From assembly GCF_030269325.1 (NCBI RefSeq), contig NZ_BSTD01000009.1, positions 186,001-250,000 of the forward strand: DNA of 64,000 bases. Reading direction: 5' to 3'. Shown here one piece after another: positions 1-8,070 of the stretch (positions are counted from its first letter, which is position 1; each line of letters opens with the position of its first letter). The position numbers and the translations under genes were made by a program. The notes beneath the pieces were generated by a model. That model worked only from the letters and a program-made list of their open reading frames with translations, searched no databases and had not been told where the DNA came from. The stretch is from Amycolatopsis sp. NBRC 101858. GTDB taxonomy: Bacteria > Actinomycetota > Actinomycetes > Mycobacteriales > Pseudonocardiaceae.

Positions 1-2663
1 CGGTCGCCGTCACGGCGGACGCGGTCCAGGGCCTCTTCCGCCGTCCGCGCCGCCGCGTCGTGGTCGCCGCGGGCGCCCTGCAACGCGCTCGACGCGGTGA
101 GCGCCGTCGCCTCGCCGAAGCTCGAACCGAGCTCGCGGAACGCACTCAACGAACCGTCCACCGCTTCCGCCGCTTCCTCGAAGCGGCCCGTCTCCAGCAG
201 GACCCAGCCGAGGTCGGCGAGGTTCGCGGCCTCCCAGAACCGCAGTTCCTCGCGGCGGCACAGCGCGACCGCCTCGCACAGGCAGTCCTCCGCCTGCTCC
301 AGCCGGCCCAGCTGCCGGTAGTGGCAGCTCAGCGAGTTCAGCGCGAGTGCCTCGCCCGAGCGGTTGGCCAGCTCGCGGAACAGCTGGATCGCGCGCCGGC
401 TGTGTTCGACGGCTTCCGACAGCCGGCCGGTCCACTCCAGCATCGACCCCAGGTTCGCGACCGCCGTCGCCTCGCACTCGCGCCAGCCGCACGCCCGGCT
501 GGCCAGCACCGCCTTCTCCGAGTGGCGGATGCCCGCCTCGTGCTGGCCTTCGCGGAAGTACGCGCCGCCGATCGACAGGTGCACCAGCGCCTCGGCCGGC
601 TGGGCGCCGTGCTCGTGCGCCGCGTTCAGCACGATCGGCGCGAGCTCCAGCCATTCCGCGCGGCGGCCGTGGTCGTGGAAGAACCGCCGCAGCGCGTCGG
701 CGAGGTACCACGCGGCGGGGTAGGGCCCCCGCGTCGCCGCCAGCCGCAGCGCCGCCGCGAGGTTCGGCACCTCGACGTCCAGCCAGGCCACGGCTTCGGC
801 GGCGTCGGCGAACGCGACCGGGCTCGGCGCCGCCGGGGCGTCTTCGCGGGGGAGCGTCACGATCCGCGCGCCGAACAGCGCGACGGCGGCGTCCGCGGCC
901 GCGCAGTACCCGGTGAACAGCCGCTCCCACGCCTTTTCGCGCGCGGTTTCGTCTTCGTCGGCGCGGACGCACCGCTCGGCGTAGCGCCGGGCGAGGTCGT
1001 GGAACCGGTAGCGGCGCGGCGCGGGTGCCTCGACGAGGTTCGCCGCGGCCAGCCCGCGCAGCCGCCGGGTCGCTTCGTCGAGCGGCACGTCCAGCAGGGC
1101 CGCCGCGGCGACCGCCGTGAAGTCGGCCCCGGGGACCAGCGCCAGCAGCCGGAACGCGTGCCGCAGCCCGGGCGGCAACGCCTGGTAGGACACCGAAAAC
1201 GCTTTGGCAACGGCACTTTCCTCGGCCCCGTCGAAGCCGAGCTGGGCCAGGGGGTCGCCGCGCAGCTCTTCGACGAGCTCGCCGAGGCTCGCGACCCCGG
1301 TGTTCGCCGCCGCGATCCGCAGGGCGAGGGGGTGGTGGCCGCAGAGCCGGGCCAGCTCGTCCGCCGCCTCGGGCTCGGCGGTGGCCCGCTCGCCGAGCAG
1401 GGCGGTCAGCAGCGCACGGGAGTCGGCCTCCCGCAGCTGCGCCAGGCCGAGCGACCGCGCGCCGGTGCGGGCGACGAGCTCGTCGAGCCGGTGGCGGCTG
1501 GTCACCAGCACCCGGCCCGACGACGGCAGCAGCGGCAGCACCTGGGCGGCGTCGCGGGCGTTGTCCAGCACCACCAGCGCCTGCCGGTCGGCCAGCAGCG
1601 ACCGGTAGAGCTTGCTCTGGTCGTCGGTGCCCGGCGGCACGTCCCGCAGGTCGACGCCGAGGGTGCGCAGCAGCTGGGCGAGCGCGGCGGCGGGGGTGAG
1701 CGGCTCGTCGTCGGCGTCGAAGCCGCGGAGGTTCACGTACAGCTGGCCGTCGGGGAAGCGCGCTCGCGCGGTGTGGGCCCAGTGCACGGCCAGCGCGGTC
1801 TTGCCGACGCCGGCGGTGCCGGTGATCACCCAGACGTCGCCGGGTTCGTCGAGCGCGGTCAGCTCCGGGGCCCGGCCGGTGAACCCGCGGACGTCCAGCG
1901 GCAGCTCGGCGGGGCGCGGCGCGACCGGAGCCGCGGCCGGCGCGGGCTCGCCTTCGCCACGCAGGATCCGCATCCGCAGCTCCTGCAGGGCCTGGCCGGG
2001 TTCGATGCCGAGCTCGTCCACCAGCAGCTCGTGCGCCCGCGTGTACGCCTCGAGGGCCTCCGGCGTGCGGCCGCAGCGGTGCAGCGCGAGCATCAGCGCG
2101 GCCCGCGGCCGTTCCCGGAACGGGTGCTCGTCGACGAGCCGGCGCAGCTCCCCGACCACCTCGGTGTGGCGTCCCGTTGCCAGCTCCTGCTCGTACAGCT
2201 CTTCCAGCACGACGAGCCGGCGTTCGGTCAGCGCCGGGCCCTCGTGCTCGGCGAGCGTCTCGCTGACCCCGCCGAGCGGGGCGCCGTCCCACAGCGCCAG
2301 CGCCGCCCGCAGGTGCCGGACGGCGTCGGCCCCGGACGCGGCCCGCGCCCGGGCGACCTCCTCGTCGAACACGTCGAGGTCCCGGTCACCGGGAGCGACC
2401 TCGATCACGTAGCCGGGCGCGCGGCGCACGATGACGTCGCGGCCGAGGAGCTTCCGCAGTTCCGAGATGTGCACCTGCAGCCGCCCGCGCACGCTCGGCG
2501 GCGCGTTCTCGCCCCAGGTCAGGTCGATGAGCCGGTCTTCGCTGACCACGCGGCCGGGGTTCAGCAGCAGGGCGGCCAGCACGGACGTCTGTTTCTGGCC
2601 ACCGGGCCGGACGGTGCCCGCGTCGCCGAGGACCGTGACCGGTCCGAGCAGGCGGTAGCGCAC
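1..2663 (-). CDS. AfsR/SARP-family regulator with NB-ARC and TPR domains (3' end outside window)
   Basis: The reverse strand from GTG 2663 is open to the window edge (887 codons, no stop). Read in this frame it begins MRYRLLGPVTVLGD and shows an OmpR-like winged helix (about residues 1-90), a BTAD domain (about 95-240, with RLVVLEELYEQEL and AYTRAHELLVDELG), an NB-ARC ATPase (about 265-510; P-loop GTAGVGKT near 281-289) and C-terminal TPR-like helices that run off the left edge. Full-length AfsR/DnrI-type proteins of this layout are usually 900-1100 aa, so little is missing. Such proteins activate transcription through direct repeats near -35. It is divergent from the thioesterase-like gene at 2749 with an 85-bp spacer, so that gene is the obvious local target. 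The long Arg/Ala-rich reading frames over this stretch are GC-bias shadows. Confidence 0.9.
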   Translation of the reverse strand, partial: MRYRLLGPVTVLGDAGTVRPGGQKQTSVLAALLLNPGRVVSEDRLIDLTWGENAPPSVRGRLQVHISELRKLLGRDVIVRRAPGYVIEVAPGDRDLDVFDEEVARARAASGADAVRHLRAALALWDGAPLGGVSETLAEHEGPALTERRLVVLEELYEQELATGRHTEVVGELRRLVDEHPFRERPRAALMLALHRCGRTPEALEAYTRAHELLVDELGIEPGQALQELRMRILRGEGEPAPAAAPVAPRPAELPLDVRGFTGRAPELTALDEPGDVWVITGTAGVGKTALAVHWAHTARARFPDGQLYVNLRGFDADDEPLTPAAALAQLLRTLGVDLRDVPPGTDDQSKLYRSLLADRQALVVLDNARDAAQVLPLLPSSGRVLVTSRHRLDELVARTGARSLGLAQLREADSRALLTALLGERATAEPEAADELARLCGHHPLALRIAAANTGVASLGELVEELRGDPLAQLGFDGAEESAVAKAFSVSYQALPPGLRHAFRLLALVPGADFTAVAAAALLDVPLDEATRRLRGLAAANLVEAPAPRRYRFHDLARRYAERCVRADEDETAREKAWERLFTGYCAAADAAVALFGARIVTLPREDAPAAPSPVAFADAAEAVAWLDVEVPNLAAALRLAATRGPYPAAWYLADALRRFFHDHGRRAEWLELAPIVLNAAHEHGAQPAEALVHLSIGGAYFREGQHEAGIRHSEKAVLASRACGWRECEATAVANLGSMLEWTGRLSEAVEHSRRAIQLFRELANRSGEALALNSLSCHYRQLGRLEQAEDCLCEAVALCRREELRFWEAANLADLGWVLLETGRFEEAAEAVDGSLSAFRELGSSFGEATALTASSALQGARGDHDAAARTAEEALDRVRRDGD

Positions 2664-2748
2664 GTGGAGCCCCCAGAAGGCCGACCGAAGCGGAACGGAA
2701 GTGCCATGAACGAGCCTATCCCCGGCCGAGGAGGAAAGGGGGCCGCGG

Positions 2749-3363
2749 GTGGACACCGACGAAGCCGAGCGCTTGCTGTTCGTCTGCTTCCCGGACGCGG
2801 GGGAGGCAGCCGGCCGGTACCGCGCTTGGCGCGATCCGCGGATCTCGGTGCGGGTCGTCGAGCTGCCCGGGCGGGGCGAGCGCCGCGACGAGCACCCGTA
2901 CCGGGACATGTGGCTGCTCGTGGAGTCCCTCGCGGCGGAACTGGCCGGGGTGCTGACCCGCCCGCACGTGCTCTTCGGCGCGGGGCTGGGCGCGCTGGTC
3001 GCCTACCGGCTGGCGCAGCGGCGGGTGGCCGCGGGACTGGGGGTCCCGCGGGCACTCGTCGTGGCGCACCAGGCGCCGCCGGACCGGGCCGCGCGGGCCG
3101 TGCCGGAGCAGGCGGCCCGCGCGGACGTCAGCCTGCTGGCCAGCGACGCGCACGTGCCCGTGGCGCCGCCGCTGCCGTGCCCGATCCGCGGGATCGGCGA
3201 ACCGCACGTGATGACGGGGTGGGGCGAGCACACGAACGCGGGGTTCGTGCTCGCCCCGGCCCGGGAGCGGGACAGCGGCGCGCTGCTGCGCGACGCCGTC
3301 CTGCGCGCGGGCTACTTGGTGTCGGCGCTGGCCGTGCCGGGCTTGGGCGAGTCACCGATGTAG
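2749..3363 (+). CDS. Thioesterase-like protein lacking the catalytic triad (probable pseudoenzyme)
   Basis: 204 aa from GTG 2749, with a purine-rich ribosome site (GAGGAGGAAAGG) about 10 nt upstream. The N-terminal half follows type II thioesterases (LLFVCFPDAGEAAGRYRAW, then ELPGRGERRDEHPY), but the nucleophile elbow, normally GHSMG, reads GAGLG: both the His and the Ser are replaced. The C-terminal part is shortened and lacks the usual DDP aspartate and GGHFF histidine segments; compare the intact enzyme at 32749 (259 aa). It cannot be a normal serine hydrolase. Either it is a decaying gene that stays in frame, or a non-catalytic binding protein. It is divergent from the SARP gene, and its 3' end overlaps the secreted-peptide gene on the other strand by 52 bp. 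Confidence 0.7.
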   Translation: MDTDEAERLLFVCFPDAGEAAGRYRAWRDPRISVRVVELPGRGERRDEHPYRDMWLLVESLAAELAGVLTRPHVLFGAGLGALVAYRLAQRRVAAGLGVPRALVVAHQAPPDRAARAVPEQAARADVSLLASDAHVPVAPPLPCPIRGIGEPHVMTGWGEHTNAGFVLAPARERDSGALLRDAVLRAGYLVSALAVPGLGESPM

Positions 3364-3485
3364 GGACCGACGCCGATGGACGGGCCGGGCTGGGGCGGGT
3401 TCTCGGCCGCCTGGGCGGCGGGCGCGAAGACGAGAGCGGCCACAAAGGCCGTGCCGATGACGGCCTGGAACACACGGGCTTTCAT
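3312..3485 (-). CDS. Small secreted peptide, 57 aa
   Basis: ATG at 3485 is preceded by GAGGAG eight bases upstream. The product starts MKARVFQAVIGTAFVAALVF, a positively charged start plus hydrophobic core, followed by a likely signal peptidase site after APAAQA. The mature part would be about 30 residues, rich in Pro and Gly (two PGP/KPG segments, GVGPYIGDSPKPG), ending TASADTK. There is no Cys, so it is not a disulfide peptide. I do not recognise a family. It lies between a SARP/thioesterase pair and an O-methyltransferase and is divergent from the latter across a spacer holding a perfect 8-bp inverted repeat. It could be a structural peptide, a signalling peptide or a precursor; none of these can be chosen from sequence. 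Confidence 0.7.
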   Translation of the reverse strand: MKARVFQAVIGTAFVAALVFAPAAQAAENPPQPGPSIGVGPYIGDSPKPGTASADTK

Positions 3486-3555
3486 GGTTCGACTCCTCAG
3501 GTGTCGTATTGCGGCCGATCTTGCCCGAACCGGCTTCCATATCGCTTCCCTTTGC

Positions 3556-3581
3556 GGCCAGTGCCCGACCGGTCACTGGCC
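3556..3581. promoter_or_regulatory. Perfect inverted repeat between divergent genes
   Basis: GGCCAGTG (3556-3563) and CACTGGCC (3574-3581) are exact inverted arms around a 10-nt spacer that itself contains the palindrome GACCGGTC with its edge in the right arm. The repeat sits in the 139-bp spacer between the secreted peptide gene (start 3485, minus) and the O-methyltransferase (start 3625, plus), 44 bp from the latter. No T tract follows, so an operator is more likely than a terminator. Confidence 0.45.
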
Positions 3582-3624
3582 GTCCCTTGTGGAGCGAATC
3601 CCGGTGCTGCCACCATGCGTCGTC

Positions 3625-4605
3625 ATGGGGAGTGACGACGCGAACACGATTCTGCGCATGGCGAGCCTGGTGACGCCGATGGCATTGCGGGTGGCGGTGA
3701 CCCTGGGGCTGCCCGACCGGCTCCGCGAAGCCGGTGCCGAACCGGACGAACTGGCCGGGGATCTCGGCGTCGCGCCGGTGCCTCTCGGCCTGCTGCTGGG
3801 GCACCTGACGACGCTGGGGTTCTTCGAGCGGACGGCCACCGGCTACCGGACCACGGCGTACGGCGAGAACCTCTGCGGCGACACGTTGACGAGCGTCCTG
3901 CTGAACCTGGACACCGCGGGCGGGCGGGCCGAGCTGGCGTTCGTCGAGCTCCTGCACAGCGTCACCACCGGGGAGGCCGGGTACGACCGCCGGTACGGGC
4001 GGGGCTTCTGGGCCGACCTCACCGAGGACCCGGCCCTGCGGGAGTCGTTCGACCGGCAGATGACGCACCGGCTGCGCGCCGAGGCCCCGCAGCTCGCGGC
4101 CGGCTACGACTGGGGCCGGTTCGCCACGGTCGTCGACGTCGGCGGGGGTCCGGGCACGGCGCTCGCCGCGATCCTGGCGGCGCACCCGGGGACACGGGGG
4201 CGGCTGGTCGACCTCGACGTCTCCACGGCCGCCCGGACGTTCGCCGAGCACGGGCTCGAAGACCGGGCTTCGGCGGTCGAGGGCAGCTTCTTCGACCCGC
4301 TCCCGGCCGGCGCGGACGCCTACCTGCTGTGCGACATCCTGCACAACTGGGACGACGAGCACGCCGGTCGTGTCCTGGCCCGCTGCGTCGAGGCGGCCCG
4401 TCCGGACGGCCGGGTGCTGGTCGTCGAGGCGGTCGGCGGACGGCGCGGCCGGACGGACATGGACCTGGCGCTGCTCGTCATCTTCGGTGGCCGGGAGCGC
4501 CGGGTCGCGGAATTCCGCTCGCTCGCCGCCGTCCACGGGCTGGCTCTCGAGGGCGTGACCGACGTGAGCGAGGGGCGGTCCCTGCTGGAGTTCCGAATTA
4601 CATAA
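3625..4605 (+). CDS. SAM-dependent O-methyltransferase (Methyltransf_2 / TcmO-like family)
   Basis: 326 aa from ATG 3625. Residues 1-80 form the dimerisation winged-helix typical of hydroxyneurosporene/O-demethylpuromycin-type methyltransferases (MASLVTPMALRVAVTLGLPDRL). The SAM site is VVDVGGGPGTALAAI, and the catalytic-region motif DILHNWDDE is intact. Usual family length is 330-350 aa. The frame is open upstream, so GTG 3604 or GTG 3589 are alternative starts; ATG 3625 lacks a clear ribosome site. Such enzymes methylate phenolic or enolic hydroxyls of polyketides and related metabolites; the substrate here is unknown. It is followed after 19 bp by an MFS exporter, suggesting a modify-and-export pair. 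Confidence 0.85.
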   Translation: MGSDDANTILRMASLVTPMALRVAVTLGLPDRLREAGAEPDELAGDLGVAPVPLGLLLGHLTTLGFFERTATGYRTTAYGENLCGDTLTSVLLNLDTAGGRAELAFVELLHSVTTGEAGYDRRYGRGFWADLTEDPALRESFDRQMTHRLRAEAPQLAAGYDWGRFATVVDVGGGPGTALAAILAAHPGTRGRLVDLDVSTAARTFAEHGLEDRASAVEGSFFDPLPAGADAYLLCDILHNWDDEHAGRVLARCVEAARPDGRVLVVEAVGGRRGRTDMDLALLVIFGGRERRVAEFRSLAAVHGLALEGVTDVSEGRSLLEFRIT

Positions 4606-4618
4606 GCGCTGTTACAAT
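4591..4618 (+). promoter_or_regulatory. Candidate leaderless promoter of the MFS gene
   Basis: A near-consensus -10 element TACAAT lies at 4613-4618, with a weak TTCCGA -35 match at 4591-4596 (16-bp spacing). Transcription would start close to 4625, where the MFS GTG codon lies, and no Shine-Dalgarno sequence precedes that GTG. This fits leaderless initiation, common in actinomycetes. Confidence 0.5.
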
Positions 4619-4624
4619 TTGCCC

Positions 4625-5869
4625 GTGTCCCTGACCGGTGCCTTCGTCGACCTGACCCCGCTTCGCGTGTCGCCGGCCTTCAGGCGGCTCTGGCTGGGCC
4701 GGGTGTTCTCGGGTTTCGGGGCGCAGATGACGCTCGTCGCCGTGATGTTCCAGGTCTGGGAGCAGACCCGGAGCACGGTCTGGACCGGTGCCGTGGGGCT
4801 CGCCCAGGCGCTGCCGGTGGTCGTGTTCGGGCTGTTCGCCGGGTCGCTCGTGGACCGCGTCGACCGGCGGAAGTTCGCGCTGGTCACCACCGCGGGACAG
4901 GCGGCCTGCTCGGTGCTGCTCGCGGTGCAGGGGTTTCTCGGTGACGTGCCGGTGCTGCTCGTGCTGGGGCTGGTGGCGGTGCAGTCCTGCTTCGTCGCGG
5001 GTGGCGGGCCCGCGGCGCGCACGTTCGTCCCGCGGCTGCTGGCACCGGAGCAGCTCCCGGCCGGGCTGGCGCTGAACCGGATCGCGTTCCAGGGCGCGAT
5101 GCTGCTCGGCCCGGCGCTGGGCGGGCTGCTGCTGGGCCGGTTCGGGGTGGGCGGCTGCTACCTGGTCGACGCGCTGACGTTCGCGATGGCGTTCTACGGC
5201 GTCGTCGGCCTGCCGCCGATGCGGCCCGCGGGTGAGCCGTCGCGGCCGGGGCTGCGCGGGGTGCTGGACGGGCTGGCGTTCCTGGTGCGCACCCCGGTGG
5301 TCCGCGGCGCGCTGCTGACCGACCTGGCGGCGACGGTGCTGTCGATGCCGATCAGCCTGTTCCCGCTGGTGAACGCGGAGCGGTTCGCCGGCGACCCGCG
5401 GACGCTGGGACTGTTCCTGTCGGCGATCGCGGTGGGCGGGGTGGTGGCGTCGGTGTTTTCCGGGACGTTCACGCGGCTGCCCCGGCCGGGGGTGGTGATG
5501 CTCGCGGGATCGGCGGCGTGGGGCGGGGCGCTGGTGGTGTTCGGGCTGGCACCGGACCCGTGGGTGGGGCTCGGGTGCCTGGTCTTGGCGGGTGCCGCGG
5601 ACACGGTTTCGGTGGTGTCACGTGGGGCCCTGGTGCAGCTGAACACACCGGACGCACTGCTCGGCCGGGTCGCGGCGGCGGAGCAGATCGTCGGGCAGGC
5701 GGGGCCGGACCTGGGCAATCTGCGCGGTGGGCTGGTCGCGGGGGTGACCTCGGGTGCGGCGGCGTTGGTGAGCGGCGGCGTGTTGTGCGTGGTGGCGGTC
5801 GCGTTGGTGGGAGCCGGGACGCCCGGCTTGCGCCGCTTCGCGACGCCCGCGAAGGCCGCCGCGGGTTAA
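4625..5869 (+). CDS. MFS transporter, MFS_3 / enterobactin-exporter-like
   Basis: 414 aa with 10-12 predicted membrane segments. The opening LRVSPAFRRLWLGRVFSGFGAQM and the loop GSLVDRVDRRK between helices 2 and 3 match the EntS/MFS_3 group of proton-driven exporters. A start at TTG 4619 adds two residues, but the TACAAT element just upstream favours GTG 4625 on a leaderless message. The partner O-methyltransferase ends 19 bp upstream. Export of a small metabolite is the likely role; substrate unknown. Confidence 0.8.
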   Translation: MSLTGAFVDLTPLRVSPAFRRLWLGRVFSGFGAQMTLVAVMFQVWEQTRSTVWTGAVGLAQALPVVVFGLFAGSLVDRVDRRKFALVTTAGQAACSVLLAVQGFLGDVPVLLVLGLVAVQSCFVAGGGPAARTFVPRLLAPEQLPAGLALNRIAFQGAMLLGPALGGLLLGRFGVGGCYLVDALTFAMAFYGVVGLPPMRPAGEPSRPGLRGVLDGLAFLVRTPVVRGALLTDLAATVLSMPISLFPLVNAERFAGDPRTLGLFLSAIAVGGVVASVFSGTFTRLPRPGVVMLAGSAAWGGALVVFGLAPDPWVGLGCLVLAGAADTVSVVSRGALVQLNTPDALLGRVAAAEQIVGQAGPDLGNLRGGLVAGVTSGAAALVSGGVLCVVAVALVGAGTPGLRRFATPAKAAAG

Positions 5870-5921
5870 CGGCGGCCTGCGGTGCCGGACCGGGTGCGGC
5901 CGCGGGCGGGCAGCACTGGGG

Positions 5922-6017
5922 CACCGGTCGGTACGGGCACCGGCTGGTGCGGGCACCGGCTGGTGCAGGCGTCGGCTGGTGCGGGCACCGGCTGGTGCGG
6001 GCGTCGGCTGGTGGTGG
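5922..6017. repeat. Six tandem 16-bp repeats with an internal dyad
   Basis: Six consecutive 16-bp units with consensus CACCGGCTGGTGCGGG (units start at 5922, 5938, 5954, 5970, 5986 and 6002). Units 4 and 6 begin CGTC instead of CACC, and unit 1 is the most diverged. Each unit carries a short dyad, CACC-N4-GGTG. The array lies in the 327-bp gap (5870-6196) between the MFS gene and two secreted-protein genes; apart from it I see only the ribosome site GGAAAGG before 6197. An iterated operator or simple slippage expansion are both possible. Confidence 0.7.
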
Positions 6018-6196
6018 GAGCGCCGCCTCGGACGTCCGCAACCCGGGGCGGCCGGCGTTCGTGGTCACCGCGCTGACCGGCGCCGCTGCACAGGGGGACT
6101 CGAAGTGTGCACGGCCGGGCATCGCGTGGGCTTCCGCCGCATCGCGCCGGGAGGTAGTTCTTTCCCGACGACTTCGTCCGTCCGGAAAGGACCGAA

Positions 6197-6526
6197 ATGA
6201 TCAAGCGAACCTGCGCGGCAGCCCTGCTGGCCGTCGCGGCGGCGGGGCTGGCCGTCGCGCCCGCCGACGCCACCGTCCAAAGTGGAAGCGGCACCATCGG
6301 CGACCCGTGGGTGCCGACCCGCGCCGCGCACATCACCTGCGCCACCGCCACCCTCTTCGGCAACTACACCCCCGGCCAGGGCCACTCAGACCCGATCGCG
6401 ACCCTCGTGCAGGGCAACTACATCGGCGTCCGCTACCTCACCTCCGACCACAACTCGGCCGACGTCTTCTGGCACGGCACGAGCAAATGGGGCTTCGTGC
6501 TCCGCGACTGCTTCACCCTGAACTGA
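6197..6526 (+). CDS. Small secreted protein, 109 aa
   Basis: ATG 6197 follows GGAAAGGACCGAA. Residues 1-26 are a Sec signal peptide (MIKRTCAAALLAVAAAGLAV, cleavage near APADA). The mature protein has Trp, Gly and two Cys (ITCATAT and LRDCFTLN), consistent with one disulfide. A run TLVQGNYIGVRYLTSDHNSADVFW resembles a small beta/SH3-like fold, similar in spirit to the next gene. It is followed after 10 bp by another secreted protein with the same design, so the two are probably co-transcribed. Function unknown. Confidence 0.75.
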   Translation: MIKRTCAAALLAVAAAGLAVAPADATVQSGSGTIGDPWVPTRAAHITCATATLFGNYTPGQGHSDPIATLVQGNYIGVRYLTSDHNSADVFWHGTSKWGFVLRDCFTLN

Positions 6527-6536
6527 AGGGGAACCG

Positions 6537-6800
6537 ATGAAACGCGCCATCCTGACCACCACCCTCGCCGCCGCCGCGGTGCTCGCCGCGGCGCCCGCCG
6601 CTTCGGCCGGCACCGTGCACGAGATCTGCGCCCAGGACCTCTACGTCCGGACGCAGCCGGCCGGCGTCATCGTCGGCACCCTCTACCGGGGCGACCACTT
6701 CGAGCTTTCGCGGTACTCGCCCAGCGGCGACTGGGCCGAGGGCTACGCCATGGGCCACGTCAACCGGCGCGGCTGGATCCAGGCCGGCTGGTTCTGCTGA
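6537..6800 (+). CDS. Small secreted SH3-like protein, 87 aa
   Basis: ATG 6537 is preceded by AAGGGGAACCG. Signal peptide about residues 1-24, ending PAASA. The mature sequence (CAQDLYVRTQPAGVIVGTLYRGDHFELSRYS) matches the bacterial SH3 (SH3_3) pattern of a repeated small hydrophobic barrel, with two Cys (EICAQD and GWFC) that could form one disulfide. It is the second gene of a secreted pair and ends 4 bp from the convergent Kelch gene, with no terminator hairpin visible. Binding to cell wall or a partner protein is possible but not shown. Confidence 0.75.
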   Translation: MKRAILTTTLAAAAVLAAAPAASAGTVHEICAQDLYVRTQPAGVIVGTLYRGDHFELSRYSPSGDWAEGYAMGHVNRRGWIQAGWFC

Positions 6801-6803
6801 CCT

Positions 6804-7715
6804 TCAAGGGAGTTTCAGCGAAAGCACGTCCGGCACCGTGATCAGGCTGCCGTAGAGGTTGGCGTTCCCGCCGATGGCGAGGACCCGGTGCGCCGAGGTG
6901 GCCGCGCAGACCAGCGACGACCGCCCGTGGGGGAGCAGCGTGCCCAGCAGCACCCATTCCCCCGTCCGGACGTCGAGGACCTCGCTCGTGCGGTCCCGGG
7001 CGGCCGGGTCGTCGATCGGCGCGGGACCGCCGCCGACCGCCACGATCCGGTCGCCCACCCGCACCGCACCGAGCGCGGCGCGCCGCTTGCGCATCGGCGC
7101 GACCGCCTCCCAGCGGTCGGTGTCCGGGCAGTACCGCTCCACCGAGTCGAGCGAATTCTGTTGCCAGCTCGGCAAACCGCCGAGCGCGTAGAGGTGCTCG
7201 TCCGTCGCGATGAGCCGGAACCGGGCCCGCGGGGTGAGCATCGGGGCCACCGGCGCCCAGTGCCCCGTGGCCGGGTCGAAGACGAGCACCGCGTCCGTGG
7301 CGTGCTCCTTCGGATCGTTGTCCCCGACGAAACCACCGGCCACGTAGAGCTTTCCGCCCAGCCCGGCCGCCGACGCAGCACCGAGCGGCACCGGCATGGG
7401 CGGGCTCGGCCGCCACTCGTCGGCCGCCGGGTCGTAGACCTCGACGACGTCGGTGGTGCGCTCGTCCGGCGTGATCCCGGCGGCGGTGTAGATCAGCCCG
7501 CCGACGACGCCGGCCGCGTGGTTGCCGCGCGGCGTCGGCATCGGGCTGACGTAGCGCCAGGCGCCGCTGCCCTTGACCTTGCGCGTCTCCACCGAGCCGA
7601 AGCCCACGTTCCCGTCCGTCCCGCCGAGCACGAAGACGTCGTCCCCGACGGTCGCCACCTCGTGGGCGAACCGCGGCGACAGCATCGGCGGCCGGTACCT
7701 CCAGGACACGTTCAT
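6804..7715 (-). CDS. Kelch-repeat beta-propeller protein
   Basis: 303 aa from ATG 7715, which has GGGAGGGG five to six bases upstream; TTG 7721 is an alternative. The protein is built of about six Kelch blades, each with a GG doublet and a later Trp (for example VFVLGGTDGN, LYVAGGFVGDN, LYALGGLPSW, IVAVGGGPAP, VLAIGGNANLYG). There is no signal peptide or membrane segment, so it is probably cytosolic. Kelch propellers act as binding platforms or, in a few families, as oxidases or epimerases; no catalytic residues can be assigned here. It converges on the secreted-protein pair. Confidence 0.8.
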   Translation of the reverse strand: MNVSWRYRPPMLSPRFAHEVATVGDDVFVLGGTDGNVGFGSVETRKVKGSGAWRYVSPMPTPRGNHAAGVVGGLIYTAAGITPDERTTDVVEVYDPAADEWRPSPPMPVPLGAASAAGLGGKLYVAGGFVGDNDPKEHATDAVLVFDPATGHWAPVAPMLTPRARFRLIATDEHLYALGGLPSWQQNSLDSVERYCPDTDRWEAVAPMRKRRAALGAVRVGDRIVAVGGGPAPIDDPAARDRTSEVLDVRTGEWVLLGTLLPHGRSSLVCAATSAHRVLAIGGNANLYGSLITVPDVLSLKLP

Positions 7716-8070
7716 CGGCAACCCCTCCCATTCCGCCCGCCAGAGTCTCCGAAGACGATCTGTTTGTTACTGCTCCGGCCGGAATTGGTTTTTCGCTGTC
7801 CGCCGCTCGCGCGCGATGCCTTTTCCGATGGGTCATCCGCTGTAGTGCGCTCGGCTGAATGGCGGATGTTGATCACACTGCGTGGCGGCTTCTCGTGGGT
7901 TTGTTTCCCCTGGTGATCACCGTCCGGTTTGTGGATTACCCGTTTGAACGCCGTTCGGGATTTCTCGGATCGATATTTGCGGACCCGGAAAACGTCATCT
8001 ACAGTCCGGCAGATCGCGGCCGATACGAGCCGGATTCCCTTGGTCTGAACATTCTCTTGCGAGGAGTGGC
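7716..8070. other. 355-bp intergenic region with candidate promoter
   Basis: This stretch is noticeably less GC-rich than its surroundings and has no convincing gene; a short frame from 7859 lacks a ribosome site and runs into the next gene. TTGCGG (7977-7982) and TACAGT (8000-8005), separated by 17 bp, form a plausible housekeeping-type promoter for the lipoprotein gene at 8071. The other end carries the ribosome site and presumed promoter of the Kelch gene. Confidence 0.45.

Noticed and set aside
60..3635. Long plus-strand frame across the SARP gene
   Set aside because: Low-complexity Arg/Gln-rich translation; the minus strand reads as a complete SARP-NB-ARC protein.
5922..6017. CRISPR array
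   Set aside because: The repeats are directly contiguous with no spacers, and no cas genes are present.
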